Assembly (NCBI GenBank): GCA_032161045.1
Contig: JAVHTH010000015.1
DNA: 64,000 nucleotides
Reading direction: 5' to 3' (one strand)
Source of the DNA: Fervidibacter sinensis
GTDB lineage: Bacteria; Armatimonadota; Fervidibacteria; Fervidibacterales; Fervidibacteraceae
The position numbers and the translations under genes were made by a program. Under the pieces are notes generated by a model. It was not told the origin of the DNA. It saw nothing but the letters and a program-made list of their open reading frames with translations, and searched no databases. This document shows, one piece after another, positions 17,680-25,980 of the stretch. Within the stretch, counting starts at the first letter, position 1. Every line of letters starts with the position of its first letter.

Positions 17680-20600
17680 TCATTGCGAACTTTGCAATTG
17701 TTCAATTCGCTTGCGAACTTCGTCGGTAAATTGCTGGTAGAGTTCACGCCGCTCTTTAGGAGTGGCTTTAGCCGAGAACTGTTTCGCTGCAACGAACATT
17801 TCAACACGAACGGGTTCGCCGAATGTAACTCGGATTTTGCTCTTTCGCGGCAAAAACCGACCTTTCGGCAATGCCTCAAATGTGCCTTCAATTAACGCCG
17901 GCACGACAGGGACTCCTGTCTCAATTGCCAACAGACCTAATCCCGGCTTGAAAGGTTGCAACTTTCCTGTCACCGAGCGAGTGCCTTCCGGGAAAATGAG
18001 CAGCGGGTAACCTGCCTGCAAAATAGCAGCAGCAATTCGTAACCCTTCCAACGGGTTGACAGTTCTGTCAAAAGGCACGACTCGCAGGAAGGTGTGGAAG
18101 AACCATCCTTTGAGCCTCGTGTTGAAGAAGTAGTCACGAGCGCCCAAAACAAACAGGTTTTCCGCCCGCTCGCCCAACGCGACCATGACAGCGCCTGCGT
18201 CCATGTGTGATGTGTGGTTTGCAGCGATAATGAACGGACCGGAAAGGGGCAAGTTTTCAAGACCACTCGCTTCAAACTCAAACCAGCGTTCATAAACGCG
18301 CGTTAGCAACTTGCGCGTCAACCTGCGAACCCAGCGTTGGAACTTGGTCTCACGCATCCACCGTTCCGCTTCCTTGCGGATTTCGGGTTGAAGCAAGCGA
18401 GTGACAAGTAGCGCCGCACCATTTTCAGGCATAGCAACTTCAGGCACTGCACCGCCCAATCGTTCGGCGAGCAATTCCGCCAACTCGCCTACCGTTTGCG
18501 CCTCAGCAATCGCGCTTTCAGGCAGCGAAATTCGGAAGCGGGTTTCAAGCAATGCAGTCAACTCAACCCGCAACAGCGAGTCAATGCCAAGTTCGTCAAG
18601 CCGGGTCGTTTCTGCAATGCGCTCCTTAGGTTGCTTAGTTAAGTGAGAAATCAGGCTGGCAAGTTGTTCAACGAGCGAACCGATAGGACGGGGGACATGG
18701 GGCGTGGGACGCAAAATTCCCCGCCCCTCGTCCCGCGTCCCTCGTCCCGTTATGATTGTTCTGATTGCGGTGCGGTCGGGGGCTAAAGCGACGGTCCTCG
18801 GCAAATCTTCGGTGACGATATGGATTTGCGCAATCCGCTGATATGAAGGCAACGATTGAGAGCGGCGTTGAACTTCCTGACGCACCCTTTGCTCAAACTC
18901 CTGCAACCGTTCCGGCGAACTTGCCCATTGCGGTTCGGGCACGATGACCAAATGCGGTCGTTCGCCCATCGTCTCTTCGTCCCAAACTCCGACGACGCAC
19001 AATTCTTTAACACCTGCAATGCCAGCAAACTTACGCTCCAATTCCTCAGGGTAGACATTTTTGCCTGCAGCGGTGACGATGACATCTTTGACTCGCCCAG
19101 TGATGTAAAGGTAGCCATCGCGGTCAAAACGCCCCAAATCGCCTGTGTGCAGCCAACCGTCACGCAACATTCTCTCAGTCGCTTCAGGGTTGCGGAAGTA
19201 ACCGACGAACACATTTGGACCTCGCACCAAGATTTCGCCAACCCCGTGCTCGTCGGGGTTTGCGATAATGACCTCAACACCGGGCAGCGGTTTTCCGACA
19301 GAACCTCGTTTCGGTCGGTGCATCGGGTTGACAGTTACAACAGGCGATGCTTCTGTCAATCCGTAGCCTTCACAGAGCAAAAATCCCATTGCGGTGAAGT
19401 CGTCAAAGATGTGGGGTGGCAACGCTGCACCGCCACTGATGAGCGCGCGCAATTTGCCTCCAAATTGGCGGTGAACTTGAGCGAAAAGCGTCCGACCAAT
19501 ATTGCGCCCTGTCAAGTTGCGGACGAGCAAACTGAAGCGCTTGAGCAAATTGAAGGTCAGCCAAGCCAATTTGCCCCGGCGGCGCACTTCAGCGTGAATG
19601 GCTTCATGCAAAATCTGGAAAACACGCGGGACACCGATGAGAACCGTGACGCCAACTTCCTTCATCGTTTCCATGACCGTGCGAGAACGCAGGTTTTCCG
19701 GGTAGGTAATAGTCGCGCCCGCCCACATTGCCACCAATAATTCGCCTGTGAAAGCAAAAGCGTGGTGCAAAGGCAAAAGCGAAAGGGCATGGTCGTTGTG
19801 CATCGGCGGCAGAACTTTCACAATGGCTCGCAAGTTGCTGATAAAGTTTCGGTGCGTCAACATCGCCCCGCGAGGCTCAACGGTTGGACCTGTGACGAAA
19901 ATGATGGAAGCAACATCATCGGGACTGGGAGCGTGGAGCGCGTGACGGGGCAATGTATCGGGGCTTTCGGGAACTTCGGTCAACTCGCTGAACGAAAGCA
20001 CAGGGATGTCAAGACCGACATCCCTCAGCGCGGAAGCGATGGGGTTGACAAAATTATCACTGACGATTGCTGCTTTCGCTTCAACGAATTTTGCGATTTC
20101 GGCGATGTCTTCAGGTCGCCACTGGCGGTCAAGGGGCACAACGGTTGCGCCAGCGCACGAAGCACTGAAATAAGCAATGACCCATTCGGGACAGTTTTCG
20201 CCGCACAAAATCACTCGGTCCGAATGACCGACACCTAACGCTATAAGCCTCGCTGCATTCATTTGCGCCAACCGATACAAATCGCCATAAGTGAATCTCA
20301 CCCACTCACCTCGTCCCCCGTCCCTCGCCCCTCGCCCCCTTTGCTGAAGTGCCACTTTGTTCGGAAACCTTGCGGCAGTGTGAGCGAGCAAATCCGGCAG
20401 CGTTTGAATTTCATCGGCAGCCCCATCGTCTTCAGCGATGCGCAAAATATGCCGTTTCAAACCGGGGATGTGGACATCCTGCAAGTAATGTCGCCAATCA
20501 ATGGTCGTGACATCAAAGAAGAAGTCGCTTCTGTCCTCTTCGTCCATGCTTTCCCACAGCCGCTGCATGTTCTCGGTTGCGAAGCTCGCTTTGAAGTGCG

Positions 20601-21996
20601 TGTATGGTGCATAGATGCCGAGGAAGTATTCAAGCCGTTCAAGCCCTGATTTGACAACCCCAAGTCTTCGCTGCCACTGTTTTGCTGCGGGCAAAAACGA
20701 AAACGCTTGTGCCAACCGCTCTTGCAGATCTACGACCCGCTTTCGGCTTTCAAGCCAGCGTCGGTATTTGTCAAGGGATGGCAGCGTCCAAGGCTTGACT
20801 TTCATTGGTCGTCCGTCGCGGTCAAGGAGCGGATTACGCTCAAAGTATTCCACGCACCACTTCACTACATCACGAAGTGTGAGCAAATTTCGCGTGCTCG
20901 TCGCAATTTGAATGACAATGGGGCGTGGGGCGTGGGACGCGGGGCGGGAAAAACCTCGTCCCCCGTCCCTCGTCCCCCGCCCCGCTGCAATAGCGGCAAG
21001 AGTTGTGTTCACAACGAAATCGCAGGGGATTAAATCAACGACGCAATCAGGGTCGCCGGGGAAGTCAATAAGTTGGCGCTTTGCGAAACCGATAATGAGC
21101 GGGTCAGCCATCCGTTGGTTTTCAATCCAACCCGGTTCGGGTTCACGCAGTGTGCTTTCAATGATTGCGGGGCGCAAAATGAGCGTCGGAATATCGTCGC
21201 AGTTTTTGACCAAAAGCCGCTCGCCGAGCCATTTCGTGTAGGTGTAGGTGTCATTGAAACCGCGAGACTTTGCGCGGTTCATGCCTTCTTCAACCATGCT
21301 CTCGCGAACTGCTCGTTCGCGAATCGGCGGCGGTGTGTCATCATCACCAGCGTGTTCTTCAACATCCCGGCAAAGTTGAAGCAACTCAGCGATCTCCTCG
21401 TCAATTCCTGTTGGGTCAGGCGGTTCTTCGGGGACAACGCCTTCACGAATCCCACAGACATAGCAGGTGGATATGTGGGCGAAAATTGGAGCAGGCTTAC
21501 CTTGTCGCTCTCGCAGTTCCTTCCCTCGCTTCGCCAGTTCCAAAACCCGCAAAACGCCCAACGCGTTCAAATTCAGTGCTCTGTCAAGCCGTTCGTCAAA
21601 TGAGACAACTGCGGCGCTGTTGATGATGACATCGGTTTCGGCGGCGACAGCGTCAAAAGCCTCTTCGTCCAGACCGAGACGGTCAAAAGTCAAATCACCC
21701 TCCAGCACGGTCACTTTCTCGGAGATGAAGTTATCAAATCGGTCTTGATAGCGACGGCGCAATGTGGTGAAAATAGCAGAGCGGTAAAACTCCTGTCTCA
21801 TCCGCTCCTCGGCACTGAGCCACGAACCGTCGGGCAACCGCTTGCCCCGCACCAGCAAGTAAATGCGCCGAACTCCAGGCAAAGTCCGCAGCACTTTTTC
21901 AACCAATGCTTTGCCCAGAAAACCCGTTGCACCCGTGATCAACAGCGTTTTGCCGCAGTAAAACTCACGAACCCAACCCATCTTGCACTCAATCAC
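17680..21996 (-). CDS. four-domain lipid enzyme: fatty acyl reductase / AMP-ligase / ACP / PlsC acyltransferase
   Basis: A single 1438-residue polypeptide. Residues 15-500 form a fatty acyl-CoA reductase domain (TGATGFLG at 21-28, YTYTK catalytic motif near 250, C-terminal sterile-type helix region). Residues 530-1085 form an AMP-dependent acyl ligase (GWLHTGDLGRFD near 950, TAAGKNVYPEELE). Residues 1110-1175 form an acyl carrier domain with DELGIDSLL (Ser1140 for phosphopantetheine). Residues 1230-1438 form a PlsC-type acyltransferase (NHTSHMD at 1260, FPEGTRS near 1335). The same set of domains has been reported for the Myxococcus ether-lipid enzyme ElbD, so fatty alcohol or ether-glycerolipid synthesis is my inference. 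The ligase phosphate loop (TGPTVEPRG) is unusual and the usual C-terminal catalytic lysine is not evident. Three in-frame G-rich repeats interrupt it. The start is GTG at 21996 or ATG at 21981. Confidence 0.85.
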   Translation of the reverse strand: MIECKMGWVREFYCGKTLLITGATGFLGKALVEKVLRTLPGVRRIYLLVRGKRLPDGSWLSAEERMRQEFYRSAIFTTLRRRYQDRFDNFISEKVTVLEGDLTFDRLGLDEEAFDAVAAETDVIINSAAVVSFDERLDRALNLNALGVLRVLELAKRGKELRERQGKPAPIFAHISTCYVCGIREGVVPEEPPDPTGIDEEIAELLQLCRDVEEHAGDDDTPPPIRERAVRESMVEEGMNRAKSRGFNDTYTYTKWLGERLLVKNCDDIPTLILRPAIIESTLREPEPGWIENQRMADPLIIGFAKRQLIDFPGDPDCVVDLIPCDFVVNTTLAAIAAGRGTRDGGRGFSRPASHAPRPIVIQIATSTRNLLTLRDVVKWCVEYFERNPLLDRDGRPMKVKPWTLPSLDKYRRWLESRKRVVDLQERLAQAFSFLPAAKQWQRRLGVVKSGLERLEYFLGIYAPYTHFKASFATENMQRLWESMDEEDRSDFFFDVTTIDWRHYLQDVHIPGLKRHILRIAEDDGAADEIQTLPDLLAHTAARFPNKVALQQRGRGARDGGRGEWVRFTYGDLYRLAQMNAARLIALGVGHSDRVILCGENCPEWVIAYFSASCAGATVVPLDRQWRPEDIAEIAKFVEAKAAIVSDNFVNPIASALRDVGLDIPVLSFSELTEVPESPDTLPRHALHAPSPDDVASIIFVTGPTVEPRGAMLTHRNFISNLRAIVKVLPPMHNDHALSLLPLHHAFAFTGELLVAMWAGATITYPENLRSRTVMETMKEVGVTVLIGVPRVFQILHEAIHAEVRRRGKLAWLTFNLLKRFSLLVRNLTGRNIGRTLFAQVHRQFGGKLRALISGGAALPPHIFDDFTAMGFLLCEGYGLTEASPVVTVNPMHRPKRGSVGKPLPGVEVIIANPDEHGVGEILVRGPNVFVGYFRNPEATERMLRDGWLHTGDLGRFDRDGYLYITGRVKDVIVTAAGKNVYPEELERKFAGIAGVKELCVVGVWDEETMGERPHLVIVPEPQWASSPERLQEFEQRVRQEVQRRSQSLPSYQRIAQIHIVTEDLPRTVALAPDRTAIRTIITGRGTRDEGRGILRPTPHVPRPIGSLVEQLASLISHLTKQPKERIAETTRLDELGIDSLLRVELTALLETRFRISLPESAIAEAQTVGELAELLAERLGGAVPEVAMPENGAALLVTRLLQPEIRKEAERWMRETKFQRWVRRLTRKLLTRVYERWFEFEASGLENLPLSGPFIIAANHTSHMDAGAVMVALGERAENLFVLGARDYFFNTRLKGWFFHTFLRVVPFDRTVNPLEGLRIAAAILQAGYPLLIFPEGTRSVTGKLQPFKPGLGLLAIETGVPVVPALIEGTFEALPKGRFLPRKSKIRVTFGEPVRVEMFVAAKQFSAKATPKERRELYQQFTDEVRKRIEQLQSSQ
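18686..18749 (-). repeat. in-frame GGGACGA repeat, copy A (full, two arms)
   Basis: On the coding strand, G-rich heptamers (GGGACGA, GGGACGC, GGGACGA) are followed by GGGGCGGGG, a short AATTTT spacer, and a C-rich arm (GCGTCCCACGCCCC). It encodes GRGTRDEGRG plus ILRPTPHVPRP in the linker between the ligase and carrier domains and keeps the frame open. Confidence 0.8.
20309..20340 (-). repeat. in-frame GGGACGA repeat, copy B (single arm)
   Basis: A G-rich arm only; it encodes RGRGARDGGRG within the AMP-ligase domain, at a turn where family members usually run directly from the valine-alanine strand into the GEW turn. Confidence 0.75.
20919..20985 (-). repeat. in-frame GGGACGA repeat, copy C (full, two arms)
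   Basis: Same organisation as copy A: a G-rich arm, a TTTTT spacer, then a C-rich arm. It encodes GRGTRDGGRG plus FSRPASHAPRP in the loop between the NAD-binding part of the reductase and the IVIQIATSTRN strand. Confidence 0.8.
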
Positions 21997-22189
21997 TCCC
22001 TATCGGCTTGTAGAAGTTGGCTCAATTTCGTGAAGTCAAATCTGCAACGAAAGTCTTTGCTTGCCACTCGCTAATCCGCTGACGCTGCTTATTTTTGCAC
22101 TCAGGTTGCGTTGCCGACACATTGGTTTTCCAACCGACGCAAAAGCACTAAGTGACCGTGGGACTGCTTCCAAGGTGCTTCCATTGCCC

Positions 22190-22218
22190 TTTACAAACGA
22201 GAGAAAGTGTGGCATAAA
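22190..22218 (+). promoter_or_regulatory. probable sigma-70 promoter for the LysM protein gene
   Basis: TTTACA at 22190-22195, a 17-base spacer, then CATAAA at 22213-22218, located 37 bases before the start codon. It lies in the 258-base divergent region shared with the multidomain lipid enzyme. Confidence 0.45.
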
Positions 22219-22254
22219 CTTCACGGCTTCCAAGAAGAGAGGAGGCGAGCAACT

Positions 22255-24195
22255 ATGTGGCGGGTTTGCCGCTGGTCAATTTGCGCGCTTGGGTTGCGAT
22301 GGGGTCTCATTGGAGCATTGATGGCAACGATGGTTGTGAGTGGATGGGCACAAAGTTCCGATGGGACGCCGATGGTGGTCTTCCTTGAACCCACTGAAGG
22401 AGCAACCATTCCCGCAGATTTGGACTCAATCCAAATTCGCTTCCGCCTAATCAGCCCCGACAACACGAACCTGATGAGGTATCAACCGTTTGTCAATGGT
22501 CTGCCCGGTAACGAGCCAATTCCCATTGACCCACCAAGCCCGCAGGTTGAGTTGACAATTTTGTGGCGTGGGGTTAAGCAATTTCCCGACGGCACTCACA
22601 TCATCACAATCAAGGTTGTGGATGCTAAAGGGCGAGAAGGGATGGGTTCATTGACGCTCTACAAGGGTCGTGACTCTACCAAACCGACAGCCGAAATCCT
22701 TCACCCCAAGAGTGGTGACACCCTTCGCGGTCAAGTCCCGATTTTGATCCGTGTCAGTGACGACAGAGGTGTGAGGAGCATCACCGTCAACGCGACTCAA
22801 AGGGAAACTTCAAAGACCCAAACAATCTACATGGCGGCTGGCAACTACGGTAGGTTCATGGAAGTCCGTGTGACTTGGGACACAACCCAAAAACATCCGG
22901 AAACAAAAGAGGATTTGTTCCCTGACGGCGTTTACCTGCTCCAAGCGAAAGTTCGCGATCAAGAAGGCAATGAGGGAGTTTCAAACGAAGTCTTAGTTAT
23001 CGTGCAGAACAAAGTGGCTCAGCCGGTAATTTCACAAGTTTCACCCGGGCAGACAACAAGAGGCGGTGCTGCTGCTTCGATTTTGTCCCCCGAAACTTCG
23101 CTTGTCCCTGAAATTTCGGCACCATTGACAACTCCCCAACTCCATGTCCCGACAGGAGAAAGCAAACCAGCAACGGTAGAGGGGATGAGGAGTGTTCCCC
23201 CAACTCACCAATCTCCCATTCAAGTTGCGATGGCGACTTTAACCCCACAACCTCGCTTGACAGTTGCACTCCCGACAGGAGAAGCCGCAGGACAAAGGGT
23301 AACCAGCGAGCCCACTTTGGGCAAATCTGAATTGCCCTCTCCTCAAGTTGTCGGAGTGGTTCCAACGAGCACACGACCGAGTTTAAGTGTCGCACAAGGC
23401 GAGGGCAAAATTACTCCAACGCATTTGACTTCGCAGCCAATTACTCCATCAACCGCGATGAGCCCACAAATCGCACCTATTGGACGAGCACCAGTAAGTG
23501 CCCCTGCTGGGCAAATGAGACTGGTGGTCGCATCGCTTCCACCATCGCCACGAACACTGCAACGGGCACCGGAAATTTCTGAGGCGCCGAAAATTGCCAC
23601 TCCAGCATCAACGCCGCGACTCCCTGCACCTGAAACACCAACGCAAAGGGAAACGGCAAAGCGAATTTCTCGCCAAACAGTTTCATTGCAACCCGCTCAT
23701 AGTTTCCGATACACAGTGATTGCTGGCGATACGCTTTATGGCTTAGCGGAGCGATTTGGTATCTCCGTTCAAGAACTGGCAGCAGCGAACGGGTTGCCAG
23801 AGAACGCACCGTTGCGCATCGGTCAGCGCTTAATCATACCCGCCCGTCCTGTAACTGTTCTCGTTGACGGTAAACCTGCTGAATGCGAAGTTCCCGCATT
23901 CATTCGCGGTGGTATCGCTGTGGGTTCCTTCAGAGCAGTCGTGGAAGCAAGTGGTGGGATTGTTGGATGGAACAATGAGCGCAAACAGGCAATAGCCAAT
24001 TTGGGTTCTCTCAGCCTCGTGGCTACCGTTGGCAAGAGCGTTTTGGAAGTCAACGGTGAGCAAGTGCCCTTGTCAATTGCTCCCTTCCTCTTGCGCAATC
24101 GCGTTTTCCTGCCGTTGCGCGAGTTGGGAACTGCTCTGGGCAAGGAAGTGCGATGGGAGAAAGGGACTTTGTTGATGGAGCCATTGAGGAAGTGA
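22255..24195 (+). CDS. exported LysM protein with a copper-amine-oxidase N-like stalk domain
   Basis: A 646-residue envelope protein. An N-terminal hydrophobic signal (about residues 8-33, ending GWAQ) is followed by Ig-like sandwiches (VVFLEPTEGATIP; AEILHPKSGDTLRGQVPILIRVSDDRG). A long low-complexity Pro/Ser/Thr linker covers about residues 265-475. One LysM domain is near 482-527 (YTVIAGDTLYGLAERFG, AANGLPENAPLRIGQRLIIP). A C-terminal stalk-type domain of the copper-amine-oxidase N family ends in LRNRVFLPLRELGTALGKEVRW. It probably binds peptidoglycan and acts in wall organisation. GGAGG is 9 bases before the chosen ATG; the frame extends upstream to 22207 without a ribosome-binding site. 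A strong terminator follows. Confidence 0.85.
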   Translation: MWRVCRWSICALGLRWGLIGALMATMVVSGWAQSSDGTPMVVFLEPTEGATIPADLDSIQIRFRLISPDNTNLMRYQPFVNGLPGNEPIPIDPPSPQVELTILWRGVKQFPDGTHIITIKVVDAKGREGMGSLTLYKGRDSTKPTAEILHPKSGDTLRGQVPILIRVSDDRGVRSITVNATQRETSKTQTIYMAAGNYGRFMEVRVTWDTTQKHPETKEDLFPDGVYLLQAKVRDQEGNEGVSNEVLVIVQNKVAQPVISQVSPGQTTRGGAAASILSPETSLVPEISAPLTTPQLHVPTGESKPATVEGMRSVPPTHQSPIQVAMATLTPQPRLTVALPTGEAAGQRVTSEPTLGKSELPSPQVVGVVPTSTRPSLSVAQGEGKITPTHLTSQPITPSTAMSPQIAPIGRAPVSAPAGQMRLVVASLPPSPRTLQRAPEISEAPKIATPASTPRLPAPETPTQRETAKRISRQTVSLQPAHSFRYTVIAGDTLYGLAERFGISVQELAAANGLPENAPLRIGQRLIIPARPVTVLVDGKPAECEVPAFIRGGIAVGSFRAVVEASGGIVGWNNERKQAIANLGSLSLVATVGKSVLEVNGEQVPLSIAPFLLRNRVFLPLRELGTALGKEVRWEKGTLLMEPLRK

Positions 24196-24244
24196 AAAGT
24201 TTCTCGGTGTGTGAATGCGTCTGATCACTCCGTTTTTGGAGAAA

Positions 24245-24287
24245 AACGCCCCGTCTGAGTTAAACCTCGGCGGGGCGTTAATTTTTT
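24245..24287 (+). terminator. rho-independent terminator after the LysM gene
   Basis: Perfect 9-base outer stem AACGCCCCG (24245-24253) with CGGGGCGTT (24271-24279), an inner CTGAG/CTCGG extension, then a run of six T at 24282-24287. It is 50 bases after the stop codon. Confidence 0.85.
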
Positions 24288-24392
24288 GCTCAAAAGGGGC
24301 AACTCAACTGCGTGATTTTTACCCTTGCCTTCTCAAATTGCTTGTGTCACAGTAAAGGCATCTGCCTTGCTTGTCAAGGAGGCAGCAGGGAA

Positions 24393-25871
24393 ATGGGGAA
24401 GGTGGAGGAATTGCTGAACTCGTTAGATGCGATCGTTTGGGAGTGGGATGTTCAAGCGAAGCGTTTCACGCTTGTTAGCCAGCAAGCGGAGCGCATCTTG
24501 GGCTACCCATTACGCCAATGGGAAACGGAAAGCGAGTTTTGGGTTGCTCACCTTCATCCAGAGGACAGGGAACGAATGGTTGCTTTCCGCGAGCGCCTCC
24601 TTTGCGAGAAGCCAGAACAATCATCCGTTGACTATCGTATGGTCACCGCTGACGGACGCACCATATGGTTGCGTGAAAGGGTGACCATCGTGGTTGAAGA
24701 CGATAGAGTCACAAAATTGCGAGGGATAGCAATGGACATCACCGAAGCGAAGGAAGCAGAAGAACGATTTTTTAAAGCCTTCCACGGCAGCCTGACGGCG
24801 ATGGCAATCATGACCCAAGAGGACAAGAAGTTTTTTGAAGTCAACGACCAGTTTACTGCGTTAACGGGATACGACCGAAATGAGTTGCTTGGGCAAACAG
24901 CGGAGAAACTTGACCTATGGTTGCCAACCCCTGATAGGGAGGAGAAGTTGGAGCAATTGGAAAGTCAAGGCGAAGTGCGCGAGTGGGAGAAAAAGTTGCG
25001 GTGCAAAGACGGCAGCATCCGCGATGTCTTGACATCAATCGTCGTCATTGAACTCGGGGGAAAACCTTGTTTGCTTTTCAACCTCTTGGACATCACTGAA
25101 CGCAAGCGAGCGGAAGCGATTTTGCGAAATTCAAGGGACGCCCTTGAATTGCAGGTGCGGGAACGAACTGCTGATATGGAAGCGTTCATCTACGCTGTTT
25201 CCCACGACTTGCGAGCACCCTTGATGGCGCTTGAAGGGTTTGCTCAAGCGCTGCTGGAAGATTATGCCGAACGATTGAACGACACGGGTCAAGATTATTG
25301 CCGACGAATTGTCAATGCCGCTCGCAAGATGGACCAACTCATCAGCGCATTGCTTGACTACGGTCGGCTCAGTTACCGAGAATTGATGCTTGGAGAAGTA
25401 TCGTTGGAGAAAGTGGTTGATGATGCCCTTCAACTGCTGGAGGATTACTTGACCGAAAGGGGCGCAGGAGTTACAGTTTCCCCGCCTTTGCCTAAAGTCG
25501 TCGGTCACCATGCGCTTTTGGTTCAGATTCTCGTCAACCTTATAACAAATGCGGTCAAGTTCACATCTTCAGACCGAAAACCGAAAGTCCAAATTTGGGT
25601 TGAGAAGCGAAACGGGAAAGTCCGACTTTGGGTTGAAGACAACGGGATTGGAATCCCTAAGGAACATCAGGAGCGAATTTTCAGACCGTTCACTCGCCTC
25701 CATCCTGAAACCGAATACCCGGGCGTTGGGATCGGTTTGGCTATAGTGAAACGCGGAATTGAACGAATGGGTGGGAAAGTCGGTGTCATTTCGGAACTTG
25801 GGAAAGGCAGCAAATTCTGGATTGAACTGAGAGCAGCATCAAACCCCTCACCATTGCAATTGCAAAACTAA
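24393..25871 (+). CDS. PAS-PAS sensor histidine kinase
   Basis: A soluble histidine kinase of 492 residues. Two PAS domains with PAC segments occupy about 1-245 (LDAIVWEWDVQAKRF, WLRERVTIV, then FFEVNDQFTALTGYDRNELLGQ). A coiled linker leads to the HisKA domain with YAVSHDLRAPL (phospho-acceptor His near residue 271). The HATPase domain follows (NLITNAVKF N-box, VEDNGIGIP G1 box, GVGIGLAIVKRGIERMGG G2 box). No membrane segments are seen, so it senses an intracellular signal or redox/light cofactor. GGAGG is 10 bases before the ATG; residues encoded upstream from 24312 are not family-like. A hybrid kinase gene with an N-terminal receiver follows 109 bases downstream and is a natural phosphotransfer partner. 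Confidence 0.88.
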   Translation: MGKVEELLNSLDAIVWEWDVQAKRFTLVSQQAERILGYPLRQWETESEFWVAHLHPEDRERMVAFRERLLCEKPEQSSVDYRMVTADGRTIWLRERVTIVVEDDRVTKLRGIAMDITEAKEAEERFFKAFHGSLTAMAIMTQEDKKFFEVNDQFTALTGYDRNELLGQTAEKLDLWLPTPDREEKLEQLESQGEVREWEKKLRCKDGSIRDVLTSIVVIELGGKPCLLFNLLDITERKRAEAILRNSRDALELQVRERTADMEAFIYAVSHDLRAPLMALEGFAQALLEDYAERLNDTGQDYCRRIVNAARKMDQLISALLDYGRLSYRELMLGEVSLEKVVDDALQLLEDYLTERGAGVTVSPPLPKVVGHHALLVQILVNLITNAVKFTSSDRKPKVQIWVEKRNGKVRLWVEDNGIGIPKEHQERIFRPFTRLHPETEYPGVGIGLAIVKRGIERMGGKVGVISELGKGSKFWIELRAASNPSPLQLQN

Positions 25872-25980
25872 TTTGTAGCAGTCAACGAGCAACCGAGTTA
25901 CACTTGGTGATGCGGCGATAGGACGGTGTGAGTTGCTCGTTAAGTTCAGGACGGGTCGGCGAAAGGGGCGATCAAAATTG

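Noticed and set aside
18856..19740. A 294-codon plus-strand open frame inside the lipid enzyme
   Set aside because: It is antisense to well-conserved AMP-ligase motifs and lacks a start signal and family resemblance.
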